Source: Mariniphaga sp041686935
GTDB taxonomy: Bacteria > Bacteroidota > Bacteroidia > Bacteroidales > Prolixibacteraceae
DNA length: 64,000 nt
Direction: 5' to 3'
Assembly: GCA_041686935.1 (NCBI GenBank)
Contig: JAWLCW010000001.1
Span: 124,001 to 188,000 of the forward strand
Below the pieces are notes generated by a model that saw only the letters and a list, made by a program, of their open reading frames with translations, did no database searches and had not been told where the DNA came from. Below, one piece after another: positions 54,819 to 63,323 of this stretch. Position 1 is the first letter of the stretch. Every line of letters begins with the position of its first letter. The position numbers and the translations under genes are program-made.

Positions 54819-57612
54819 CGAAGCCAAAGAACTTGCTTTATTTTTTTTAAGGAAAGCCGGTTGTAGTGACACAGCCACAGAAAAGCAAATTACAGATGCA
54901 ATTGAAAAAACAATTTTAATACATCAAGACACTGATAGCAATGAACTTAAAAGGCATCTGGAGTCTGAATATAAAATATGGGTTGATGATTTCAGGATTA
55001 TTGAGAAAGAAGAAGCAAGAAGACCCTGGCTTGCCGGGTATAAATCGAAAATTGAATGGGGGTTCTGGAATAGATACAAATGGTATCTGGAAGAAAAGAA
55101 AAAATTCCCACCCAAAACTGTGCAATCTATTGAAAAGCTAACAGACCGAACACTTGACGCACTTTTTGAACCCACACAAAAAGCACAAATTGACAAGAGA
55201 GGAATGGTTGTTGGACAGGTACAGTCCGGGAAAACTGCAAATTATACCGGTTTAATCTGTAAAGCAGCTGATGCTGGTTTTAAAATGATAATTGTCCTTG
55301 CCGGAATTCATAAAAATCTCCGAAGCCAGACACAACTCAGGCTTGATGAAGGCTTTCTGGGTTTTGATACTCAACAGGAAAGAGTTAACAGAAATAATAA
55401 CCTTTGGATTGGAGTAGGTGAACCAAGAAGCAACAGGCATTTAATTGCCCACTCTCTGACATCAAGTCTGGATAATGGTGATTTTAACGCAGGTGCAGCA
55501 AATGCTCTGGCTTTGAATTTTTATACTAATGACCCTATAATTGCTGTTGTTAAGAAAAATGCTTATGTATTAAATCGGCTGGAGCAATGGCTTTCTGCAC
55601 AATCTTCTGAAACTAATAATGGCAGTAAGATAATCAGAAATAAACCATTACTGATTATTGATGACGAAGCTGATAATGCTTCGATTAACACGAAAAGAGA
55701 TGATCTGAATCCTACCAAAATAAATGGCCAAATAAGAAATCTCCTGCGTTTGTTTCAGAAAAGTGCTTACGTGGGTTACACGGCAACACCATTTGCAAAT
55801 ATTTTTATACCACTTAATGATGACAATCTTTTCCCAAGAGATTTCATTACCAATATTCCTGCTCCTTCGAATTATATTGGTCCCGATAAAATTTTTGGTT
55901 TTGAACCACTGGAAGATGGCGAAGAACCAACAGATACATTACCAGTTGTTCACAGAATAGATGATTACCAGTTATTTGTACCCGACAGGCATAAACGTGA
56001 TGACCAGCTTCCGGTTAGTATTCCTGGGTCACTTAAAATAGCAATTAAATGTTTTGTTCTGACATGTGCTATCAGGCGTTTACGGGGTCAAGGTGATGAG
56101 CATAATTCAATGCTGGTACACGTTTCCCGTTTTCAGGTCTGGCAAAGCCGAATTAAAGAACTTGTAGAAAATGTTTTTAATTTCTACAGGTTGGGAATTG
56201 AACAGAATAATGCTGGTATAATTAATGAATTAAGGCTAACATTTGAAGCAGATTCAGATGGTTATCGTTCATATATTACAATTTCAAACCAGATACTCAA
56301 TTCCCAACTCGCTGAACTTGATCCTGCCATAAAAGTTCACACATGGAAGGAAGTCCTTCAGCACCTATATCCGGCTACAACGAAAATTCAGGTTAAAGAA
56401 ATTCATGGAGGAGCAAAAGATGTGCTTGATTATCAGGCTTATGATAAAAAGTATATCAGGGAAGGAGAAGAAGCAGGTTTATCTGTAATTGCAATTGGTG
56501 GAAACAAATTATCACGAGGTCTGACACTTGAAGGATTATCGGTAAGTTATTATCTGCGAGCTTCCAGAATGTATGATACATTGATGCAAATGGGCCGTTG
56601 GTTTGGATACCGACCAGGTTATGTGGATTTATGCCGTTTGTTTACTTCCGGGGAACTCAATGAATGGTTTTGTCATATAACTCTGGCATCTGAGGAATTG
56701 CGCAAAGAATTCAATTATATGTCGGATATTGCCGGAAGCACCCCGGAACAATATGCGCTGAAAGTCAGGACACATCCAGGAGTACTTCAAATTTCCGCAA
56801 CCAATAAAATCAGATCGGCTGTTAATGTCAATATTTCATGGTCTGGTGTTTTGATTGAATCCTATAAATTAAGTAAAAGAAGTCAGGATATTAATGCCAA
56901 CCTGAATAACCTGAATAAACTCATTTCTTCATTTAATTCAAAAGCTAATGATAAAAAAGGAAATTTCTTATGGGAAGATATTCCAGCGTCAAATATTATC
57001 TCCTTTATTAGCAGTTTTATCGCTCCTGAAAATCCAGTCGCTTCCCCAGAAAGGTTGGCAGAGTTTATTATGGAAAAACAAAAGGATGATGAACTTGATG
57101 TTTGGCATGTCGCTTTAATGAGTAGTAGTTCTAAAATCGCTAAAGATTATGTTTTAAACGATTCAAAAAGAATTCGGTTATTTGACAGAACAGATGAAAA
57201 AAATAATAATAGTGATGAAGTATATTACATCCGAAAATCGCATATAATCAGCCCTAATCATGAATTTATTGATTTAACAGATGATGAATATGAACTGGCA
57301 AAGAGGAAAACATTTGAACAAAAGAAAGCACATGAAAAATATCCCGATGCCGCAAAAATTCCGGATTATCCAAATGGAAATCTGGTAAGAAATGATTTGG
57401 AAATAAAAAGTGCAAGATTTCCTTTGTTACTGTTATACCTGTTGAATCCTGAAAAAGCAGGTCTCCTTGATTCAGAAAAACCCTTAGTTGGTTTTGCTAT
57501 CCGGTTTCCCGGAAGTAGTAAAAACAGAACTATAACTTATGCTGTACATGAACAGCTTTTAAACAAATTTGAAGTTAACGAAGATCCTGAAGATTATGAC
57601 TACGAGGATTGA
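54811..57612 (+). CDS. Z1-domain helicase-like NTPase
   Basis: 933 residues from the ATG at 54811. A Walker A GQVQSGKT (135-142) is followed by a superfamily II-like core: IIDDEAD (near 285), GYTATPFAN (near 322), and the Z1-domain segment GGNKLSRGLTLEGLSVSYYLR with MQMGRWFGYRPGY (about 563-605). These match the Z1 family, which accompanies MORC-like ATPases, DUF4420 and AIPR proteins. It is likely the motor or remodelling component; translocation has to be shown. The length is normal for the family. It overlaps the ATPase by eight bases and the nuclease by 17. Confidence 0.93.
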   Translation: MNNEAKELALFFLRKAGCSDTATEKQITDAIEKTILIHQDTDSNELKRHLESEYKIWVDDFRIIEKEEARRPWLAGYKSKIEWGFWNRYKWYLEEKKKFPPKTVQSIEKLTDRTLDALFEPTQKAQIDKRGMVVGQVQSGKTANYTGLICKAADAGFKMIIVLAGIHKNLRSQTQLRLDEGFLGFDTQQERVNRNNNLWIGVGEPRSNRHLIAHSLTSSLDNGDFNAGAANALALNFYTNDPIIAVVKKNAYVLNRLEQWLSAQSSETNNGSKIIRNKPLLIIDDEADNASINTKRDDLNPTKINGQIRNLLRLFQKSAYVGYTATPFANIFIPLNDDNLFPRDFITNIPAPSNYIGPDKIFGFEPLEDGEEPTDTLPVVHRIDDYQLFVPDRHKRDDQLPVSIPGSLKIAIKCFVLTCAIRRLRGQGDEHNSMLVHVSRFQVWQSRIKELVENVFNFYRLGIEQNNAGIINELRLTFEADSDGYRSYITISNQILNSQLAELDPAIKVHTWKEVLQHLYPATTKIQVKEIHGGAKDVLDYQAYDKKYIREGEEAGLSVIAIGGNKLSRGLTLEGLSVSYYLRASRMYDTLMQMGRWFGYRPGYVDLCRLFTSGELNEWFCHITLASEELRKEFNYMSDIAGSTPEQYALKVRTHPGVLQISATNKIRSAVNVNISWSGVLIESYKLSKRSQDINANLNNLNKLISSFNSKANDKKGNFLWEDIPASNIISFISSFIAPENPVASPERLAEFIMEKQKDDELDVWHVALMSSSSKIAKDYVLNDSKRIRLFDRTDEKNNNSDEVYYIRKSHIISPNHEFIDLTDDEYELAKRKTFEQKKAHEKYPDAAKIPDYPNGNLVRNDLEIKSARFPLLLLYLLNPEKAGLLDSEKPLVGFAIRFPGSSKNRTITYAVHEQLLNKFEVNEDPEDYDYED

Positions 57613-58597
57613 AAACATTTGGAATGATTTTGAAGATAATGACGCTTTGAAAACAGGTGTTGTTTTAAAAAGGTTTTCTCCTGTTGTAATTCCTGATTGC
57701 TTTGTAGCCATGAGAATGCCTGAAAAGGTTAAAAGTATTGCATTCAGGCTATCAAAGGACAACGTTGACATTTCAGCATTAAACGACCTGAAAGATATTT
57801 CAACTGAGATTTTACCTGATGAAGCACATACAGAAAAAAAACTCTTATTGATAAGTCTTGCTGATAATTCGCTCACCTCAATATTTGCAGTCCTCTGCGA
57901 AGATTTATTTAATTCAGTTTCTGAGGTAAGTGAAGAAAAAGAACTAGTCAAATCATTGCAGAATCGCTTTCTAAAATGGAAGGAATTATTTGAGTTGGCA
58001 AAAAGCCCCGGGTTATCTCCTGAAAAACAGATTGGATTATTTGGAGAGTTGTTCTTATTAAAAAAGCTTTTTGAAGAAACAGGAAAAATCGCAGAATGCC
58101 TCAGTTTCTGGGTTGGGCCTGACACAGGAATCAGAGATTTTGAAAAGAACAACAATGCAATTGAAGTTAAAACGACTCAAACACATAACCATCAGAAAAT
58201 ACGCATAAGTAGTGAAAGACAGTTAGACACAACATTACTGGAAAATTTATTTCTTTTTCATTTGTCACTTGAGAGACGAAACGGAAACGAAAATTCATTA
58301 AATCAGATTGTTTATGAACTATTTTCAATCATAGGAGATAATAAACTATTCAGTAATATGTTAAACCGAAAGTTAATCAGTGTTGGGTATTTTAAACATC
58401 ACGAATACTGCTATGAGAATGTATCTTATTTGGTTAGAGGTGAAGACTTTTACTCTGTCACAGAAAAATTTCCAAGAATTGAAGAAAAAGACTTAATGAA
58501 AGGTGTTGGCGATGTAAAGTATTCTATTGTTTTGACCGCTGAAACCGAAATATACAAGACCAGTTTATGGAATATAATTGAAAAGTTTAACCTGTAA
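57596..58597 (+). CDS. PD-(D/E)XK nuclease, DUF4420 family
   Basis: 333 residues from the ATG at 57596. GLFGELFLLKKLFEE supplies the helix with the first conserved Glu, and RDFEKNNNAIEVKTT gives Asp181 and Glu190-x-Lys192, a complete PD-(D/E)XK catalytic set. It is the only canonical nuclease site within the overlapping part of the operon, so it is the best candidate for the DNA-cutting subunit. The start overlaps the Z1 gene by 17 bases and its stop shares one base with the AIPR start (TAATG). Confidence 0.92.
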   Translation: MTTRIENIWNDFEDNDALKTGVVLKRFSPVVIPDCFVAMRMPEKVKSIAFRLSKDNVDISALNDLKDISTEILPDEAHTEKKLLLISLADNSLTSIFAVLCEDLFNSVSEVSEEKELVKSLQNRFLKWKELFELAKSPGLSPEKQIGLFGELFLLKKLFEETGKIAECLSFWVGPDTGIRDFEKNNNAIEVKTTQTHNHQKIRISSERQLDTTLLENLFLFHLSLERRNGNENSLNQIVYELFSIIGDNKLFSNMLNRKLISVGYFKHHEYCYENVSYLVRGEDFYSVTEKFPRIEEKDLMKGVGDVKYSIVLTAETEIYKTSLWNIIEKFNL

Positions 58598-60909
58598 TGA
58601 AAATTGAAGATTTTTATAAAGAACTGTTTCAGGAAATAAAATCGACACAGGCATCAGAAGACGAAGGAGGAGTTCAGGAACAGATTTTTACTCAAATAGC
58701 TATTGATTTGCTTGCAGATGCGGGGGAAACAGAGAATGCAAGGATTTGTTTCGACCGCAAGGAAGATAAACTTGGCAGGACAATGCACAAGTTAAATGGT
58801 TATGCACTATCTGAAAATTATGAAACACTTGATTTGTTTGTTACAGTTTTTAAAGGAGTTGATGAACCTTTTACCTTAACCAAACAGGAAGCAGAATCTT
58901 CAATTAATCAGGTTGAGCGTTTTTTCCGAAATGCTGTATATAAAGACTACATTAAAGAACTGGAAGAATCTTCGGAGGTCTTTGACTTGGCACATACCCT
59001 TGCCGAAGTTAAAGAAGTAAGAGAGTTCCTGTCGAGGGTTAATATTTTTGTTTTAAGTAATGGCATTTTCAAATCAGACATTAAAGTCAACAAAACAATT
59101 TCTGGTTATTCAATATTTACGAGGATAATTGACGTTGATTATTTATTTAATCTTTCAGATCAGTCACATGTTCCTATTGAAATAAATTTTGAAGAATATG
59201 GAGGAGTCATTCCATGTTTAGAGTCCCCTTCTGAAAATGAAGATTATGAATCTTATCTTGCCTTAATACCAGGAATAACGCTTGCTAATATTTATGAGGA
59301 GTACGGTTCCAGGTTACTTGAACAAAATGTTCGGTCATTTTTACAGTTCACAGGTAAAATTAACAGGGGAATTCGAAAAACTATAAAAGATGAGCCCCAC
59401 ATGTTTCTTGCATTTAACAATGGTATTGCAGCAACTGCGGATGAACTTGAATTGCAGGTTTTATCTAATGGTGGAAAAGCAATCGTGTGGGCAAAAGATT
59501 TTCAGATCGTAAATGGTGGCCAGACAACTGCATCTGTTTATCATACCTGGAAAAAAGATAAAGCTGATATTGATAAAATATATGTCCAGACGAAGCTGAC
59601 AGTTGTAAAAAAGCGTGATAACTTCAATGAAATTGTAAATCGTATTGCGGAATATGCCAACACTCAAAATAAAGTTTCTACATCTGATTTGAGCTCAAAT
59701 AAACCATTTCATGTTGAGCTTGAGAAGCTTTCTCGAACAGTATGGGCTCAACCAGTTGAAGGAAGCAATATTCAAACCAGATGGTTTTATGAACGTGCCA
59801 GAGGCCAATACAAAAATGCGCGATCAAAAGAAGGTTTCACCCCCTCAAGAAGAAAAGCTTTTGATCTTAAAAACCCGAGAGGACAAGTGATTACAAAAGA
59901 GCTTTTGGCTAAATATATCAATACATATCAGGAAATATGGCATGGGAAAAAACTTGTAATTGGGCCTCATATTGTTGTCCGTGGAAGTCAAAAGAATTAT
60001 GTCCAGTTCCTGAATTACAATATGCCGGACAAACCCGATAATATATTTTATGAAGATGCAGTTGTAAAAGCTATTATGTTTAAAACAGCTGAAAAATTAT
60101 ATGGAGTAAAACCAAATGCAATTGGAGATATGAGGTATATAACTGTTCCATATTCATTGTCGCTGCTTAATTTAAAAACGGAATATAAAATTGACCTTTA
60201 TAAAATTTGGAAGAATCAGTCTCTTACTGAAAGAATGAAAGCTGTTTTATTCAGTCTGATGGAATCAGTTGAAGCTTTCATTAAAAATAATGCTCCGGGT
60301 TCTTTGTATGGTGAGTGGGCTAAAAAAGAAGAGTGCTGGAATGCAATAAAAGAGAATGATTTTAATATTGATTTTTACGAATTAAAACCGGATTATATAA
60401 ATCCAAATTCAACTAAAAGAAAAAGTATTGAAAAAGACGAACAGTTACAAATTGAAATAAATGAGGAATTAGATAGAATTAAGTCAATACCTTCCAAAAT
60501 TTGGGATAAAATTGAAAAATGGGGTCATGAAACCAAAACTTTTTCGTCTTACATGTCCAGTATAGCCTTTAATATGGCAGGAAAAGTCCGAAATAATTCC
60601 TTCATTTCAGACAATGACAGAAAAAAAGCAATTGAAATTATAGATATTGTAATTCAAAACGCTCCTGATTTATTATTTGAGATTGATGATTTGGAAAATG
60701 AACCAGAAAAAATTGAAGAAAAACAAGAAATCACTTTGGATTTAATTAAAAAAATGGTTGACTGGGATAAAAGAAACAAAAGACTAAAGGATCATCACTT
60801 TAAATTCATGTGGAATGTTGCGAATAATAAGCAACCATTGGATGAAAGAGCTAAAAAATTTGCCTCAATGAACTTAAAGCTTATAAAGCGATTTGGTTTC
60901 AATGATTAA
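58597..60909 (+). CDS. AIPR family abortive-infection protein
   Basis: 770 residues. The AIPR core (about 270-480) has FNNGIAATADEL, IVNGGQTTASVYHTW, IVNRIAEYANTQNKVSTSDL and FHVELEKLSR. The N-terminal part (EGGVQEQIFTQIAIDLLADAG) is acidic and nuclease-like in style but lacks an obvious active site; the C-terminus is helical and lysine-rich. The family is named for abortive infection phage resistance; its biochemistry is uncertain. It begins at the TAATG junction with DUF4420, so it is translationally coupled. It is the last intact gene of the operon. Confidence 0.92.
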   Translation: MKIEDFYKELFQEIKSTQASEDEGGVQEQIFTQIAIDLLADAGETENARICFDRKEDKLGRTMHKLNGYALSENYETLDLFVTVFKGVDEPFTLTKQEAESSINQVERFFRNAVYKDYIKELEESSEVFDLAHTLAEVKEVREFLSRVNIFVLSNGIFKSDIKVNKTISGYSIFTRIIDVDYLFNLSDQSHVPIEINFEEYGGVIPCLESPSENEDYESYLALIPGITLANIYEEYGSRLLEQNVRSFLQFTGKINRGIRKTIKDEPHMFLAFNNGIAATADELELQVLSNGGKAIVWAKDFQIVNGGQTTASVYHTWKKDKADIDKIYVQTKLTVVKKRDNFNEIVNRIAEYANTQNKVSTSDLSSNKPFHVELEKLSRTVWAQPVEGSNIQTRWFYERARGQYKNARSKEGFTPSRRKAFDLKNPRGQVITKELLAKYINTYQEIWHGKKLVIGPHIVVRGSQKNYVQFLNYNMPDKPDNIFYEDAVVKAIMFKTAEKLYGVKPNAIGDMRYITVPYSLSLLNLKTEYKIDLYKIWKNQSLTERMKAVLFSLMESVEAFIKNNAPGSLYGEWAKKEECWNAIKENDFNIDFYELKPDYINPNSTKRKSIEKDEQLQIEINEELDRIKSIPSKIWDKIEKWGHETKTFSSYMSSIAFNMAGKVRNNSFISDNDRKKAIEIIDIVIQNAPDLLFEIDDLENEPEKIEEKQEITLDLIKKMVDWDKRNKRLKDHHFKFMWNVANNKQPLDERAKKFASMNLKLIKRFGFND

Positions 60910-60919
60910 ATTAGATTTA

Positions 60920-61045
60920 ATGAAGATTATTCATAATCTTTTCGATTGCCTCGACGACTGGCAAACATTTCCAACCTAAAAGTTAAAACGCCGGACTGAC
61001 TTTATTTTCGCGCTTTATTTACCGCTGGTTTTGAAAGTGATTTAG
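60920..61045 (+). pseudogene. N-terminal fragment with in-frame stop
   Basis: Reading from the ATG at 60920 gives KIIHNLFDCLDDWQTFPT, then TAA (60977-60979), then KLKRRTDFIFALYLPLVLK until TAG at 61043-61045. Across the stop this resembles the N-terminus I recall from PD-(D/E)XK-type hypotheticals (DDW..LPAYQLERRADIFFALYLP), with the TAA replacing a tyrosine. The rest of the gene is gone. A weak AT-rich hairpin at 60923-60940 could also end the AIPR transcript. Family identity is from memory. Confidence 0.55.
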
Positions 61046-61171
61046 GATTTTCATGGAAATAAAATATTGCCTGAGATTCCGGCAAAAACATAATAGTATG
61101 ATTTTGCCAGTTCAATGTTACTCATCGTCCGTTGACAACTCTTCATTTTTCACTTTCTTTTGAATGAAAAA

Positions 61172-61333
61172 ATGGCAAGCAACATCCGTTTTCATTATTT
61201 GCACCGCGATTCCGGAAATTACAAAACATTCGGATTTCAGGATTTTTCAAATCCAAATGATTTATCATTGGAACAGATTCAAACTAAAATTACTGAAAAG
61301 CTGATTAGCGGTGAGTTCTTTGATTTGTTTTGA
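61172..61333 (+). pseudogene. Truncated small ORF (53 residues), 3' end lost
   Basis: ATG at 61172 to TGA at 61333. The product contains IRFHYLHRDSGNYKTFGFQD and FSNPNDLSLEQI, a pattern I recall from a family of small (about 95 residue) hypothetical proteins with NYK..G..xFSNP. Homologues continue after the FF with further conserved residues; here the frame ends three residues later, where it runs into the antisense T9SS fragment. Composition and ATG suggest a formerly real gene. It might still be expressed. Confidence 0.55.
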
Positions 61334-61645
61334 ATTTTGCGTTTCCAGAACCACGAGGTACACTCCCTTTTTCAGGCGATGTTCCCTGTGAATGGAATGA
61401 AGTCCGGCAGGGAAATATAGTTTCGTGCACACAACATCTGCAACTTTGCCGGTGAGATTATAAATGGTTAACGATACATGATTTGGCTCTGGCAAACCGA
61501 CTGAGACGTTGAAATCATGTTGCGCCGGATTTGGATAAACAGAAAGTTCCACCGCATTTTTTTGCAATTCTTCGGCTGAAGTTATAATCTGTTCACTTTT
61601 TGATACCTGAATCAGCGCCAGTATTTTTTTGAAATAAAGATTCAA
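61265..61645 (-). pseudogene. Orphan T9SS C-terminal sorting domain, 5' end lost
   Basis: The frame encodes VYPNPAQHDFNVSV, LTIYNLTGKVADV and KKGVYLVVLET, a typical type A T9SS sorting domain, but no passenger or signal peptide. It starts with TTG inside the inverted repeat of the neighbouring element, and its last 15 residues (after KEL) are antisense to the truncated ORF at 61172. A real domain should end about there, so both its ends look like recombination junctions. Confidence 0.75.
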
Positions 61646-62026
61646 TGTCGTTTAGTTAACGCTGTCAAGTCTATAGACGTTAACAGGTTATGCACCGCAG
61701 ACTTGTCAGAGTGCGAAGCTCCTGACAACGTCAAACAAATTTGAAATACAATATTTATGCGAATTAAGAGTTGAACCCACTTCGGGGTTCTTCTCATATC
61801 CGCTTCATTACCACGAGTTTTACCCGTGGCTATTATTGTTTAATCCGCCAAATGCCGGATAAAGAAATGTCCGAAAGACATCAACAATAATAGCCCCGTG
61901 CGAAGCTCGGGGAAGGTAACAGGACGTAAAGACACAACCCCGGAGTGGGTTGAATTATTGATAATGAATTGATTTCAACTCTTAATTCGCATTATTTACT
62001 AAACTAAACGACATTGAAATAAAGAT
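61629..62026. mobile_element. 378-bp multi-hairpin element with inverted termini and direct repeats
   Basis: TTCAATGTCGTTTAGTT (61641-61657) and its exact reverse complement (62002-62018) bound the element. The 13-bp TTGAAATAAAGAT repeats directly at 61629-61641 and 62014-62026, overlapping the termini as a target duplication would. Inside are nested pairs: 19 bp at 61757-61775/61974-61992 and 13 bp at 61828-61840/61883-61895. Small hairpins include CCACG/CGTGG, CCCCG/CGGGG, TTGTCAG/CTGACAA, ATCCG/CGGAT and AACCC/GGGTT (twice). There is no ORF; it looks like a non-autonomous, MITE-like or structured RNA element. Confidence 0.85.
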
Positions 62027-62042
62027 GGGCAAAGGAATAAAT

Positions 62043-62936
62043 TTATTCCGCGGACGAAATTAACTGGAATGCCTTTACCTGGTTTTTAAAAAATGTGGGC
62101 ACATACAGGATTTGGTTTTCAATGGAATAATCAAGGTCTGCTGCATTTTCTTCCAAAGCTTCGGTGTCTGAAAGTACTGTGGTTTCGCCACCGGCAGAAA
62201 CATAGAATATTTTTCCGGCCCAACTGGTTGTTAAATAACCGCCATCGCCAACTGGCGCAATTGCATCGCCATGTCCCATATTTTCGGCAATAATATTTAC
62301 TTCTTTGGTACTATGGTTTATCTCTTTAAACTGGCTGCCTGCACTGGTAATTAAAAGCATCCGTTCTTTTTCCCAGTACAATCCGTTAAAACGTTCGCCC
62401 TCTTCACCCTGCAGATACACGTCAACATTCCCGTTTTTTACGGCATATATTTTTTGTGAATTCGACCCGGAAACATACACAATCCCGTCCTGCCCAACTG
62501 TAATGTCATTTAACTGCGGTTCTCCTTCAAACTCCAGTTTATTAATGATTTCCCCGGTTTCAATGTTTGCTTCCACCAACTCATCGATGTCGGCAATAAA
62601 AAGGGAATTTCCCAATATTCCCATTCCTTTGGGGCCATGTAAACCTTCAATCCATTTCAGTTCTGTAATGTTGCCCTGCATGTCCATTTTTGATATAAAT
62701 CCGTTGCCGTCTTTCTCCCAGGGGTTTAAATTTACATTCGAAACGTACAAAATATTACGTTCCCGATCGATCAAAACCGATTCAGGAGTTCGTAAAAGTG
62801 TGTCCGATTCCCACACCAATTCAATTTTATAGGAGGGGCTGGCTGCCTTGGTTTCTGCTTTTGAGGTGTCTTTCTTTTTTGCTGAATTGCATGAAATGAT
62901 GGCAGTTAATACGAAAAAAATTAAAAAAGTTTTCAT
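62043..62936 (-). CDS. SMP-30/gluconolactonase-like beta-propeller lipoprotein
   Basis: 297 residues with an SPII signal and lipobox AIISC (Cys16), then a Lys/Thr/Ala-rich linker. The rest is a repeated beta-propeller: LRTPESVLIDRERNILYVSN, LHGPKGMGILGNSLFIAD, QLNDITVGQDGIVYVSG, ENQILYVPTFFKNQVKAF. This fits the SMP-30/gluconolactonase/LRE superfamily, with conserved acidic and Asn residues that could bind calcium. Exact reaction unknown; lactone hydrolysis is one option. The stop lies 16 bases from the direct repeat of the adjoining element. Confidence 0.85.
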   Translation of the reverse strand: MKTFLIFFVLTAIISCNSAKKKDTSKAETKAASPSYKIELVWESDTLLRTPESVLIDRERNILYVSNVNLNPWEKDGNGFISKMDMQGNITELKWIEGLHGPKGMGILGNSLFIADIDELVEANIETGEIINKLEFEGEPQLNDITVGQDGIVYVSGSNSQKIYAVKNGNVDVYLQGEEGERFNGLYWEKERMLLITSAGSQFKEINHSTKEVNIIAENMGHGDAIAPVGDGGYLTTSWAGKIFYVSAGGETTVLSDTEALEENAADLDYSIENQILYVPTFFKNQVKAFQLISSAE

Positions 62937-63323
62937 GATGTACTATTGATTATTGTAAATAAATTCAACTATTTATGTTCTAAAGGTAATCCATTTTGAC
63001 CAATTATTAAATAAAAAGTAAAGAACCACCTCGTCTCCGCCATTCGGCGGATCCACTCCTCCTTTGCCTATAGGAAACCGGCAAGGAGGAGAAATTCCTT
63101 CTAACTACATTTTTTTGCTGTAAATTATTTTAAACCCGATATTAAATCCCGGCTACGAATTTTTCCCCTCCCGACTTTATTAGCACCGAAGGTATTCCCC
63201 TGGAAGAGGGGTCATCCGGCCAGGGGCGCGGCAGGCCGGATAGTTTATCCCTTTGGGAGGGGTAGTTCTTAAAATACTTATCCAAATTTATTGTTCAGAC
63301 TGTTTTTCAGCTTCTCCCCATAG
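62937..63323. repeat. 387-bp gap with a cluster of GC-rich hairpins (REP-like)
   Basis: No gene seen. Hairpins include CCGCC/GGCGG (63037-63050), CTCCTCCTTTGCC with GGCAAGGAGGAG (63056-63091), CCCC/GGGG near 63197-63211, and ATCCGGCC/GGCCGGAT (63214-63241). The words CCCTTTGGGAGGGG recall CCTCCCTTTTGGGGAGG at 3323-3339. The AT-rich first part probably contains the promoter of the SMP-30-like gene (near match TACCTTTA). Confidence 0.6.

Noticed and set aside
57559..58155. 198-residue minus-strand ORF over the DUF4420 gene
   Set aside because: Serine/phenylalanine-rich shadow of the nuclease gene; no start context or family.
61265..61645. Intact small T9SS protein
   Set aside because: It has no signal peptide or passenger and starts with TTG inside a repeat, so it is called a gene fragment.
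62043..62936. The orphan T9SS domain as the original C-terminus of the SMP-30-like gene before element insertion
   Set aside because: Removing the element and one direct repeat leaves the TAA stop of the SMP-30 frame in place ahead of the sorting domain, so no continuous fusion is restored.
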